DNA of 64,000 bases from Stieleria maiorica (GCF_008035925.1 NZ_CP036264.1:7907641-7971640); one strand, 5' to 3'. Shown: positions 54,866 to 63,646, numbered from the stretch's first letter. The notes: generated by a model from the letters alone, not told the origin. Translations and numbers: made by a program.

Positions 54866-57800
54866 GCTTGCAAGACGACGAGCAGCAGAGCTTCATGCAG
54901 CCGCAGTTTCTGATGGTGGTGATCCGTCCAAGCCATACGATTTCGTTTGTCGAGAGGCTGCACGACTAGAAATTGATGTTAGCCGAGTTCCTGTGGACGA
55001 TGTGCGACTGTGCGGCGGGCGTGCTTTGTTCGATCCCGAGGCATGGCTAATTCTCCACGAAGACAGCGGCAGCGCTTTCACTGACGCTTTTCTTGTTGCG
55101 CACGAAATTGGGCATGTTGAATTCGGTGGAGAAGCTGAATTCCTCGCTATCACCGACATTGACCCAGAGCGGTCCTCGGGTTCCACCGGCGTTGGAACGG
55201 ACAGGGTGGTTGATTACAGCAACCGCGCACGGCGTGAGGTGCAGATGGACCTCTTCGCTAGAGAGTTGTTATTACCCCGCAATTGGATCCGAACGCTCCA
55301 TCTAGAACAAGAGCAGACCGCTAGTCAGATTGCAGCGTTGATTGATGCTCCACTCCCGGTAGTCTTTCAACAGCTACTTGATGCGATATTTCTGCCAGAG
55401 CTGGTCGAAGAGTATAAGCCGGAAGTCGCTATCAAGTACAACGATCGTCAGCTGGAGGCGATGCGTTTCTCGGGTGAGAACGCGTTTCTACTCAAAGCAG
55501 GACCGGGCACCGGAAAGACGCGGACTCTAATCGGTCGTATTGAGCATTTGGTCAGCACAGGTGTTTCGCCAGAACGCATACTGGTGCTGACGTTTTCTAA
55601 CAAAGCTGCGGGGGAGTTGTCAGATCGCCTCGCGACAATGAATCCAGACGCTGCTGCAAGGGTTTGGGTGGGAACTTTTCACTCATTCGGACTCGATATT
55701 GTCCGACGATTTCATGACCTGCTGAATCTCCCCAGTGACCCTCGGCTTATTGACCGAGCGGAAGCGATAGAAATGCTGGAGGGGGTCTACGCTGGGCTGG
55801 AGCTGAACCACCTAAAGAACCTGCAATATCCTTCACTTGAGATTCGCCGTGCTCTGGACGCTATTTCCCGAGCGCACGATGAAGTGGTTGGGCCGGACCG
55901 CTATCGCTCGTTGGCGGAGACGATGCGGGCAAACGCGAGTGAAGAAAAAGCAATCACTCGCGCAGAAGAGTGCCTTGATGTAGCGACTATTTTTGAGGCC
56001 TATGAGGAGCTGAAAATTTCCCGTGGTGGTGTCGATTTTGGCAACCTTGTTTCGTTGCCGGTGAAGCTTTGTGAGGAAATAAGCGATGTCCAAGAGCACT
56101 TGTCTTCACTTTACGAACACGTTCTCGTTGATGAGTTTCAGGACGTCAATCGAGCAAGCGTGCGACTTCTTAAGGCGTTATCACCATCGGGGAAAAACCT
56201 TTGGGTTGTGGGTGATGCTAGGCAGTCGATCTATCGTTTTCGCGGCGCATCCTTGTTCAATATGCAGAGGTTCTGTGAAGACGATTTTCCAGGTGGCACT
56301 ACGGGCGAGCTCGATCTGAGCTATCGAAGCGTTCCAGAGATTAGCGGAACCGTCTACCAATTTGCCAATTCGATGGTCGACGTGAGCGATGACACGACGT
56401 CTATTGAGACCACGCGCGACTCAATGGAGCACCGTCCAGAACTGCGAGTGGTCGAAAAAAAGACTGATGAAGTTGCCGCGATTGCAGATGCGATTGTAAC
56501 CATGCGAGATGACGGTTACTCCTACCGAAAGCAAGCCGTGCTATGTTCTGGCAATGATCGATTGGCGCAACTTGCCAACGATTTGGAGCATCGCGGTATT
56601 CCGGTTTTGTTCTTGGGAAACGTCTTCGAGAGAAGTGAGATTCGAGACCTGCTGTCGATCGTTTCTCTCATGGCGGATCGACGCGCGATGGGTCTTCTCC
56701 GGATTGCGACAATGAACGAGTTCTCAATGCGGCTATCTGATGCTTCGGCGTTGATCGATCATCTGCGAGCAAGCAGTACGCCGGCAATGAAGTGGCTGTC
56801 TGACTCTTTGGACGATGTAGAACTGACTGAGCAAGGTGTAGCATCTCTGGAAAGACTGCAAGCCGCGCTGGCGGGTTTTCACCCCGGCTCTCATCCTTGG
56901 ATACTTCTGGCAACACTACTATTCGATCGAACACGAATTGCCGCTAACCTGGCCATGGCCGATGATGTCTCAAGCCGAGCACAAGGAATCGCGATCTGGC
57001 AGTTAATGAATTTTGCTCGACTGATTCCTGCTGGAGAAGGGACCCCGACTTTTCGTCTACTGGATCGCATTCGTCATCTTGTCCTCAACTCAGATGATCG
57101 CGAGCTGCGCCAACTTCCCAAAGCGGCAGAGTCTATTGACGCGGTGAGATTGATGACGATGCACGGAAGCAAAGGACTAGAGTCTCCAGTCGTCCACATA
57201 CCAGGCCTCAATTCTTCAAGTATACCTTTGTCGGCTGGATTTCAGCTCTCGCGAAAAATCACACCACCAGATGGGATGATCGAAGGCACGTCCGAATCTG
57301 GCTATGACGCGGTCAAGAACGGTTTGGAAAACGAGCAGGCATGTCTGCTTTTCGTTGCTCTCTCACGAGCGGAAGACCGTCTTTTCCTTTACCGAAACAA
57401 GAAACGCTCCGACGATGCGCGACAATCCCCATCGAAGTTTCTGGAATGTTTGCAAGGGCATGTTGACGAATGGGAGATTGAGGCTGACGGTGAGGTTGCA
57501 GCCGACCAGGAGACTGATGCGTGGAGAGTAACAGTAGAGGAACCAATTTCGGTAACGGATCATCAGGTTCGACTCTACGATAAATGCCCACGCCGATTCC
57601 TCTATTCCCACATTCTTCAGACGGGAGGTCGCAGAACGGAAACGCAATACATGCAGTTGCACGCCGCTGTGCAGGATGTCGTGCAACATGTTGCATCGAA
57701 TCACATCAGTCGGCCCTCTCGCGATGAAGCTGAGAGATTGCTCGAAAATGCGATGGTGCAGCGTGGGTTTTCGGCCGACGCATCGTCGGTGGAGTACCGA

Positions 57801-58268
57801 AAAATCGCTGTTGATCTCGTTCGATTTCTAATCGAATGTGCCTCAGGCGCGGAGACACTACCGCCTGAACCAATGATAGTACAAATTACAGGAGGGACGA
57901 TAGAGATCGTTCCTGACCAGGTCGTTCGACGAGAGGACGGTAGCCTATCGATTCAACGGATTCGCACCGGACATGTTGTCAAAAAGGATGTGGAATCGAT
58001 TGAGTCAAAGGCATTTGTTCTTGGGACAGAAGGGCTCTCCGAACGTACCGTCGCTGAAGTTGTCCACTTGAGCGATGGAAAAGTGACGCCGCTGCCGACG
58101 TCCGCGCGAAAACTCGACAATGCTCAAAAGCGACTGGACGAAATCGGTCTTGAAATCTTATCCGGCAAGTTTGGATTAAAAACTAGCGATACCTGTCCGC
58201 TCTGCCCAGCGTACTTCGTTTGTGGCAAGCTACCGGCTGGGGAATTATCCAAGAAAATCTCTGCCTGA
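54849..58268 (+). CDS. ImmA/IrrE peptidase - UvrD helicase - PD-(D/E)xK-like fusion
   Basis: A 1139-residue three-part protein. First, about 1-195 is a zinc peptidase of the ImmA/IrrE type with HEIGH at about 85-89. Second, about 200-885 is an SF1 UvrD/Rep helicase: motif I GPGTGKT near 218-225, TFSNKAAGEL, motif II DEFQD near 428, GDARQSIYRFRG, HGSKGLE near 772 and VALSRAEDRLF. Third, about 905-1139 is a RecB/AddB-type region with YDKCPRRFLY and a Cys cluster CPLCPAYFVC near 1117, suggesting an iron-sulfur nuclease. In that domain the usual D-x-K step appears as IRTGH after EDGSLS, so cleavage ability is doubtful. Confidence 0.85.
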   Translation: MTDRIELARRRAAELHAAAVSDGGDPSKPYDFVCREAARLEIDVSRVPVDDVRLCGGRALFDPEAWLILHEDSGSAFTDAFLVAHEIGHVEFGGEAEFLAITDIDPERSSGSTGVGTDRVVDYSNRARREVQMDLFARELLLPRNWIRTLHLEQEQTASQIAALIDAPLPVVFQQLLDAIFLPELVEEYKPEVAIKYNDRQLEAMRFSGENAFLLKAGPGTGKTRTLIGRIEHLVSTGVSPERILVLTFSNKAAGELSDRLATMNPDAAARVWVGTFHSFGLDIVRRFHDLLNLPSDPRLIDRAEAIEMLEGVYAGLELNHLKNLQYPSLEIRRALDAISRAHDEVVGPDRYRSLAETMRANASEEKAITRAEECLDVATIFEAYEELKISRGGVDFGNLVSLPVKLCEEISDVQEHLSSLYEHVLVDEFQDVNRASVRLLKALSPSGKNLWVVGDARQSIYRFRGASLFNMQRFCEDDFPGGTTGELDLSYRSVPEISGTVYQFANSMVDVSDDTTSIETTRDSMEHRPELRVVEKKTDEVAAIADAIVTMRDDGYSYRKQAVLCSGNDRLAQLANDLEHRGIPVLFLGNVFERSEIRDLLSIVSLMADRRAMGLLRIATMNEFSMRLSDASALIDHLRASSTPAMKWLSDSLDDVELTEQGVASLERLQAALAGFHPGSHPWILLATLLFDRTRIAANLAMADDVSSRAQGIAIWQLMNFARLIPAGEGTPTFRLLDRIRHLVLNSDDRELRQLPKAAESIDAVRLMTMHGSKGLESPVVHIPGLNSSSIPLSAGFQLSRKITPPDGMIEGTSESGYDAVKNGLENEQACLLFVALSRAEDRLFLYRNKKRSDDARQSPSKFLECLQGHVDEWEIEADGEVAADQETDAWRVTVEEPISVTDHQVRLYDKCPRRFLYSHILQTGGRRTETQYMQLHAAVQDVVQHVASNHISRPSRDEAERLLENAMVQRGFSADASSVEYRKIAVDLVRFLIECASGAETLPPEPMIVQITGGTIEIVPDQVVRREDGSLSIQRIRTGHVVKKDVESIESKAFVLGTEGLSERTVAEVVHLSDGKVTPLPTSARKLDNAQKRLDEIGLEILSGKFGLKTSDTCPLCPAYFVCGKLPAGELSKKISA

Positions 58269-58353
58269 CTTACCGATTTTGCTGATCTCACGCGATTAAC
58301 TCTTCAGACCGAGGCAATTCCGCCTTCGGCAAACCTCTGAGGAGATTTTTGAA

Positions 58354-59055
58354 GTGAGTGATAGAAATACAAAAAACAAAGGCTTTCGTGTGTTGGTCGC
58401 AAATGACCAGCTGAAATTCAAACCTTATCAAGTCGACGATCCTGTTCCACTGGGTCGTCAGATTCTGGAAATCGCAGGCTACGACTCGGACGGTGATGCG
58501 AGTCTTGCTGCAATCCTAGATAACGGTGACTTCGAGGACATCCGTCTGGATGAAAAAGTCGACCTGCAAAAGCGTGGAGCTGAGCGGTTTATTGCCTTTC
58601 GCAGTGACCGAAGCTTTCGTTTCGAGGTCGAGAAAGACCAGCAGCACTGGGGAAAGCCACTAATCAGTGGTCAGGTTCTGCGGCGACTTGCGAAGGCAAG
58701 TGATGGCGAAGTCGTTTTTCTGTCAGTACCTGGCGGTCAAGATCGTGTAATCGATCGCACTGAACTGGTTGATTTGAATGAGCCTGGGGTGGAGCGGTTC
58801 TTTAAGGGTCCCAAGCCCGATCCGAGCGTCCAGATCATTGTCAACACTCGCGAAAAGACTGTTCCGTCGAAAGACGTTACTTTTGATCAAATCGTTCAAC
58901 TTGCGTTTCCTGGAAACCACGGTGAGAACGAGGAGTTCACGATTACCTATGACGGTGCATTGTCGTGTCCGTCTGACGGCAATCTTGGTGCTGGTGGAAC
59001 TGTTCAGGTTAAACATGGGACGATTTTCAATGTCAAACGAGCTATTCGATCGTAG
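58354..59055 (+). CDS. Triple ubiquitin-like protein (Multi_ubiq family)
   Basis: A 233-residue protein made of three consecutive ubiquitin-like beta-grasp repeats (about 11-87, 88-158 and 159-230). Each begins with a beta strand (RVLVAND, FRFEVEK, VQIIVNT) and has the helix with a Q-I-L/V core, and the first two end in ERF-type blocks. The C-terminus is NVKRAIRS without the usual diglycine. GTG start at 58354 with GAGGAG 10-15 bases upstream. It sits after the helicase gene (86-base gap) and overlaps the E1-like gene by 26 bases. It should be the modifier of the conjugation system. Confidence 0.82.
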   Translation: MSDRNTKNKGFRVLVANDQLKFKPYQVDDPVPLGRQILEIAGYDSDGDASLAAILDNGDFEDIRLDEKVDLQKRGAERFIAFRSDRSFRFEVEKDQQHWGKPLISGQVLRRLAKASDGEVVFLSVPGGQDRVIDRTELVDLNEPGVERFFKGPKPDPSVQIIVNTREKTVPSKDVTFDQIVQLAFPGNHGENEEFTITYDGALSCPSDGNLGAGGTVQVKHGTIFNVKRAIRS

Positions 59056-60205
59056 TGCCGACCTGAAACGCCTGCGTGAGGAGGGATACTGCGTCGAGAA
59101 AAACGGCGGATTCCTTCTCATGCGGGACGTTCCTTACGTCGATGCGGACCGAAACGTCCGTCACGGAACTTTGGTTTCCGAGTTGAGCGAGTCGGGCAAC
59201 CAGACTCACAAACCCAGGAATCACCAAGTGCATTTTGCTGGTGAGTCTCCCTGCGATACTTCTGGAAAGCCGCTAAACATCAATGATCGTGGTGCGAATA
59301 TCAAACTCGCCAACGGGATGGTGGCTACGCACTCGTTCTCTTGTAAGCCGCAAGGTGGGTATTCTGACTACTACGAGAAGATGACTACGTACGCAAATAT
59401 TCTGGCTGGTCCCGCATCAGTGATTCGCCCTGGCATTTCGCCAAAGTCACTGCGTGTACCCTCCGATGACGAAGACACGGTGTTTAACTACACCGAAACG
59501 GCCTCCGATCGTGTTGGCATAGGCGAACTGACGCGGAAGTTGTCGAGCGAAGTGATCGCGATTATTGGTCTCGGGGGCACTGGCTCGTACGTGTTGGATG
59601 GTGTTGCCAAGACGCCCGTACGTGAAATTCACTTGTTCGACGATGATGTGTTTCTTCAGCACAATGCCTTTCGTGCTCCCGGAGCGGCTTCGATTGAGCA
59701 ACTTCGTGAGGTCATTCCGAAGGTCGAATACTTTTCCAGAATGTATTCACAAATGCGTCGCGGCATTGTGCCGCACAAAGTGGCGATCGGGCCGTCTAAT
59801 GTGAATTTGCTTGATGGTGTGACATTCGCATTCCTGTGCATGGACGCTGGCGAAGCAAAGAAAGCGGCTATCGAGAAGCTTGAAGCAATGGATGCATCGT
59901 TCATCGATGTTGGCATGGGGATCGACTTAGAAGGCGAGTCGCTTAGCGGAATCTTGCGTGTTGCTGCAAGTGTGCCTAACAGGCGAGACCATGTTCACAA
60001 GGGTGCTGTGCCGTTTAAGGCCGACGCCGAGGCGGACTTGTACGCCTCAAATATTCAGGTCGCTGAGCTGAATGCTCTAAACGCGATGTTGGTAATCGTA
60101 AAGTGGAAACAGATTCTGAATTTCTATTGCGATCTGAAAGGAGAGCTCTATTCAACCTACACCCTTGATACGAACAAAATAAATAATGGATTTAACGGCT
60201 CATGA
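59030..60205 (+). CDS. ThiF/E1-like enzyme with N-terminal (possible E2-like) domain
   Basis: A 391-residue protein. The N-terminal part (about 1-165; DUF6791-like pattern with RDVPYVD, GESPCDTSG and DYYEKMTTYA) precedes a ThiF/E1 adenylation domain: nucleotide loop GLGGTGSYV near 180-188, acidic LFDDDVF near 205, NAFRAP, and FLCMDAG with Cys about 270. E1 proteins activate a ubiquitin-like C-terminus with ATP. The N-terminal domain holds a conserved-looking Cys (about 75) in a context that could be an E2 site, an inference from fold patterns only. ATG 59030 overlaps the modifier gene; its stop overlaps the next gene by 4 bases. Confidence 0.82.
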   Translation: MSNELFDRSADLKRLREEGYCVEKNGGFLLMRDVPYVDADRNVRHGTLVSELSESGNQTHKPRNHQVHFAGESPCDTSGKPLNINDRGANIKLANGMVATHSFSCKPQGGYSDYYEKMTTYANILAGPASVIRPGISPKSLRVPSDDEDTVFNYTETASDRVGIGELTRKLSSEVIAIIGLGGTGSYVLDGVAKTPVREIHLFDDDVFLQHNAFRAPGAASIEQLREVIPKVEYFSRMYSQMRRGIVPHKVAIGPSNVNLLDGVTFAFLCMDAGEAKKAAIEKLEAMDASFIDVGMGIDLEGESLSGILRVAASVPNRRDHVHKGAVPFKADAEADLYASNIQVAELNALNAMLVIVKWKQILNFYCDLKGELYSTYTLDTNKINNGFNGS

Positions 60206-60642
60206 AGTATTCAACACTGAAACACAGATTCGTCGTTCATTTCCCGGACGAACTTGAGCCCGGTGTGCTGTACATTTCGATCGAGTTTAAGAGTGTGTCG
60301 CACCTTTGCTGTTGCGGCTGTGGCGAAGAGGTCGTCACGCCACTGAGTCCAGCTGATTGGCGAATCATCTATGACGGCGAATCGGTTTCACTAAACCCAT
60401 CGGTTGGGAGCTGGACGCTGGCGTGCCGTTCGCACTACGTGATCACCCGCGGGCAAGTTCGGGTTGCAGGGCAATGGACTGATGAGCAAATCGCCGCGGG
60501 AAGAAGAAGGGATCGCCTGGCCACAGAGCGGCAATTCGGAAATGCAGTTCAACAGCCAGCTAGTCGAGAGTCGAACAATCAAGTCGTGGAAAAGCCGCGC
60601 TCGTGGTTTGCAAGATTTGGTTCCTGGATTTTCGGTGGATAG
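60202..60642 (+). CDS. DUF6527 (BubE-like) protein of ubiquitin-like systems
   Basis: A 146-residue protein. The DUF6527 pattern is plain: GVLYISIEFKS, HLCCCGCGEEVVTPLSP, then SLNPSVGSW and CRSHYVI, with Cys/His residues that probably bind zinc or form a catalytic site. This family accompanies E1/multi-ubiquitin genes and, as I recall, has been proposed to act as the system's peptidase. It starts ATGA over the E1 stop. The last 40 residues are basic with RSWFARFGSWIF, a possible membrane-proximal tail. It ends the operon; a tRNA-like scar follows 174 bases later. Confidence 0.8.
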   Translation: MKYSTLKHRFVVHFPDELEPGVLYISIEFKSVSHLCCCGCGEEVVTPLSPADWRIIYDGESVSLNPSVGSWTLACRSHYVITRGQVRVAGQWTDEQIAAGRRRDRLATERQFGNAVQQPASRESNNQVVEKPRSWFARFGSWIFGG

Positions 60643-60815
60643 GTTGCGATGCCAGTTTTTAGCGCTCAGTGCCCGGGGCATTTCCGGGGCAGAGTTGGCA
60701 ATTTGAAGCCAATTTGAGTAACATTGAACAAGCGTTGATAAGCGATGCAACTCCCCGCAATATCCAGTGTCCTAAACGTAAAATAAGCGTTAGTTCAATT
60801 GAGCCTGACTAGATT

Positions 60816-60855
60816 CGGGACGTAGAGGTCGCTAGTTCGAATCTAGTCGCCCCGA
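60816..60855 (+). other. tRNA-like remnant, probable att scar
   Basis: CGGGACG (60816-60822) can pair with CGCCCCG (60848-60854), six of seven, as an acceptor stem. TAG follows as tRNA positions 8-10. The T-arm is GCTAG-TTCGAAT-CTAGT (60831-60847), and A60855 would be the discriminator. No D-arm or anticodon arm is present, so it cannot be a working tRNA. It resembles a tRNA-Pro-type end, and a 3-prime fragment of this kind is what integration of an island at a tRNA leaves. Confidence 0.6.
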
Positions 60856-60857
60856 CT

Positions 60858-60872
60858 GCCGGAGAATCCGGC
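60858..60872. terminator. Short hairpin after the tRNA-like remnant
   Basis: GCCGG-AGAAT-CCGGC (60858-60872) is a perfect 5-bp stem directly behind the remnant, followed by AATTTCTGG, weakly terminator-like. It may be the original terminator of the tRNA whose end forms the scar. Confidence 0.4.
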
Positions 60873-61251
60873 AATTTCTGGACTTTTCTGGTCCGATACT
60901 CGGGCAGTGTGGCCCTCTTGTCACTTTTTCTGCCGATCACTGGACAACGTAATTGTGTCCGTGAGGATCGGCGGGCTTTGTGGGCCGGGGGCGGAGGTCG
61001 CGGGACCGTCGTCACTGGTTGCACATTTTCTCGGGCATCGTGGAAGCGGGAATCGATTTCGAGACTGACCAATGAGCGCTACAAAGGGGGCATCGTGCCG
61101 GAAAGCGATTTGGTCTGGATTGTCTGGTTGGGCGATCGACCGAGATTCACGCGGTGCGCGATCGTATGCTGGACGAAGCGTGAGGCCGCTGAAAGCGGAC
61201 ATCGCGACAATCGCAGGCTGATGTGAGAGACCAAAAACGGTTGGTCGGAGC
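60873..61251. other. Non-coding chromosomal flank
   Basis: No supported gene. A minus-strand frame (61072-60809) ends in RFELATS, which is simply the reverse reading of the T-arm, a known source of false proteins. No promoter or repeat stands out. Confidence 0.5.
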
Positions 61252-61545
61252 TTAGCGTGCCGGCGAGGACCAGCTTGAGCGTAACGCCAATCCGTGCTCC
61301 CCCAACACCTGAATGATTCGTTCGACACTCTTGGATCCGAAGTTTGGGATCCTGTCGAGCTCTGCGCGCGTTAACTCAATGAGTTCGCTGACGTACAAGA
61401 CGCCGGCTTCCTCCAGTCCGTTCACCGTTCGGACATCCAATTCAAGCTCCGCAACCGCGGACGCTAGCATTCTTGTTTTTTTCTGCTCGGCGACCCACTG
61501 TTGGTCTAACGGAATCCGTGTCCTTGCCATCTCGCATCGCTCCAT
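61252..61545 (-). CDS. Stand-alone RNA polymerase alpha C-terminal-domain-like protein
   Basis: A 97-residue protein. Residues about 35-90 (LELDVRTVNGLEEAGV, then LTRAELDRIPNFGSKSVERI and GLALR) follow the pattern of the alpha-subunit C-terminal domain, including the NFGxKS helix-hairpin-helix that contacts DNA. The alpha N-terminal assembly domain is absent, so this is a free alpha-CTD-like protein. A similar helix-hairpin-helix fold in another protein cannot be excluded. It lies outside the island. The start is 61545 or the ATG six codons in. Confidence 0.75.
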   Translation of the reverse strand: MERCEMARTRIPLDQQWVAEQKKTRMLASAVAELELDVRTVNGLEEAGVLYVSELIELTRAELDRIPNFGSKSVERIIQVLGEHGLALRSSWSSPAR

Positions 61546-61913
61546 CGGCCATGAAGTAGTTTCGTCCCCTAGTCATCGCCAGCTTGTACCACACGATGGC
61601 CGAAAACCGATGCAATTTTCAACCGTTTTTTGGATCTTTTTGGGGGCGTGTCACGATGGCCCGCTTGAAGTTTTTGTCGCCGCTAATCACGCGACGGTGG
61701 AGTCGAATTCCCAGGGAGGAGAACAGCGCCGCACAGGCCTGGCGAACTCCTTCGGATGCGCGAGTTCCGCATTCTCTGGCGTGCAACGAGTTTGTGCCTG
61801 GCTGTCGAACACCTTATGCTGAATACTCGTCGTGATGGCAAACGTATCCTTGTCGAGTACCGAAAGAACTGGTGGCGGAAAAGGGCACAAGCACAAAGCG
61901 GTTTGGTTAATAA
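61546..61913. other. Gene-free stretch
   Basis: No supported coding region; overlapping frames on both strands lack signals and conserved patterns. No hairpin or repeat of note. Confidence 0.4.
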
Positions 61914-62300
61914 ATGGGTTTGTTGACCCTCGCGATCGGTGCCGGCGTCGGTCGCTACTTGAACTATCGACAAGCGACTCAGTGTCAACGAGCGCTCACG
62001 GCAGTGAGCGGCTTCGTCGGCTTTTTCTTCTGGATGCTGATGGCTCAGATCGCATTTCGCTCAAGTCAACATGACATCGCCACAGAGCATTTCGGATTCT
62101 TCTTGGGCGGAGTTTCGCTCGGTATGTTTTCCCGTTACATCGTCTCTCGAGGATCGGGAATAGACAGAGGCAAGGCAAAAGCCCTGCGGCGACCGAGGAC
62201 CCACGCGATCGGCCGACGGAACAGCCATGGTTGCCGTTGCGGGCCCAGTGGATCGTGCCGGCATATTGGCTCGCCTGCCTTTACGCTTTCTATCGATTGA
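61914..62300 (+). CDS. Possible small membrane protein
   Basis: A 128-residue frame. The first 85 residues contain two to three hydrophobic segments (about 2-14, 30-48, 62-78), but the last 40 residues are Arg/Cys/His-rich and look like out-of-frame reading, so a frameshift or wrong end is possible. No strong ribosome site. Low certainty that it is a real gene. Confidence 0.35.
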   Translation: MGLLTLAIGAGVGRYLNYRQATQCQRALTAVSGFVGFFFWMLMAQIAFRSSQHDIATEHFGFFLGGVSLGMFSRYIVSRGSGIDRGKAKALRRPRTHAIGRRNSHGCRCGPSGSCRHIGSPAFTLSID

Positions 62301-62581
62301 CCTCGTAGCAAGCTGCGGTTCGCGTTCCTCGGCAACGAAAACAGGTCGGCTGTGATTAATACCTCAGCTGTCGGCGGAATCGCTGGCCGAAGTGGCCGCA
62401 TTCCTGCTCGTCCACATCTCGGTCACCGTCGGTATCGCCGTTGTAGCGATTGCGACACCCCGATGCTTGACTTTCGGTGGTTAGGTGCAACAAACTGGCC
62501 TTTGGCGGTCGGTGCCGGATCGGCTGCCATGGGACGAAGGCAGTTCTCATATGCTGTTGAATTGGGTCGGGGGTCAAGCCA

Positions 62582-63253
62582 TTGCGATACGAACTTCAAA
62601 CCCTTCTGTTCATCACCGCCTGCTCCGCGGTGCTTGCTTCGTGGGGTTCGAGTGCGTTCACTGCCACCTATCGAGGCAGCGCTCCCGCGTCATTGCTCTC
62701 GCCGATTCAAACACAAATCACGGTTCATCCAAATGGAAACGTGCAATCGAGACGAATCACGTATTCGCTAGCGAATTACGGGATTTCTGAATTCGGCAAG
62801 ATTCGACTTGCCGTCGCGGACAAGCCGTTTTCGGGCAAGTCATCAGGCACGTTGATTCTCTCACCAAGCCCGGCGCTTGCAAACGCGATCGCAAACTCGG
62901 CCACCGGTGGTGCGGTCAGCTACACCGGTGTGGGCAACCGTCGATTCGAGAAAAAGATCATTGCCGGTGGGGCTTCGTGCCGATTTGGCGGCCTATCGTT
63001 CCAGATCGTGGATTGTGAGTTGCATTTGCTCGATGAAACCTTTCCGGTTGACGGCGACCCCACGCTGATCGTTGTCGACGCAAAGGGCCGGATCGAAGCT
63101 GTTGTCGAGATCCCGGTGCGTGCCGGCGCAGACGCCGCCCCAGGCATCGGAGCTGACCGGGCCGGATCCGATGCGTCAGGGGATCTGGGAAATGGTCGGG
63201 AAGGAAAAACGGGTGACGCGGACGATCCTTTCGGCGGCAGCCCGTTTGAATAG
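62582..63253 (+). CDS. Hypothetical exported or membrane-anchored protein
   Basis: A 223-residue protein with an N-terminal hydrophobic segment (about 7-22, with ACSAVLASWG), then a beta-rich region with ITVHPNGNV and a C-terminal Gly/Asp/Ala-rich low-complexity tail (GADAAPGIGADRAGSD). The start is TTG at 62582, since no ATG or GTG is suitable; the beginning is therefore uncertain. No family recognised. It may be pilin-like in layout but lacks a clear type IV pilin cleavage site. Confidence 0.5.
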   Translation: MRYELQTLLFITACSAVLASWGSSAFTATYRGSAPASLLSPIQTQITVHPNGNVQSRRITYSLANYGISEFGKIRLAVADKPFSGKSSGTLILSPSPALANAIANSATGGAVSYTGVGNRRFEKKIIAGGASCRFGGLSFQIVDCELHLLDETFPVDGDPTLIVVDAKGRIEAVVEIPVRAGADAAPGIGADRAGSDASGDLGNGREGKTGDADDPFGGSPFE

Positions 63254-63646
63254 ACGCGTTTGTTCCTGACTCAACCGCGGCGAGCGCCGTTCGACTCGCG
63301 AATTCCGGAATAAGATCCAACGCTGTTTATCGGAGCTCGACGTTGCAAGCTCGTTTCGCGAAAGCCGCTTGCGGTAGAAGTGCCTGGCGTGTCCATTCGG
63401 GAAGCCATGTCGAGTGTCGAATCGGATTCGTGCATCGGTTTCTTCTGAAACCGAGAAATGTCGATCTGAGAACTCGGCACACGGAAGGGGGTTCCCTGTT
63501 AACATGACTGGCCGGGCTGGCCGTGATGGATCCATCGCTGTGTGACCAGAGGTTTGGGATCGCCTCCGGCGCTTCCGAATTGGATCATGAGACTTTGATT
63601 ACTTGGTGTTGAGCAAGAATCCGTAACAAAAGCAGGGGTAAATGTC
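63254..63646. other. Intergenic stretch of about 390 bases
   Basis: No supported gene; short minus-strand frames here are Arg/Ser-rich and seem spurious. It should contain the promoter for the gene starting at 63647, but no hexamer pair is convincing. Confidence 0.4.

Noticed and set aside
60816-60855. Functional tRNA gene
   Set aside because: D-arm and anticodon arm are missing and no full cloverleaf can be drawn from the flanking bases.
60809-61072. Minus-strand frame ending in RFELATSTSRI
   Set aside because: The C-terminus is the reverse reading of a tRNA T-arm, a well-known source of spurious proteins; no other coding evidence.
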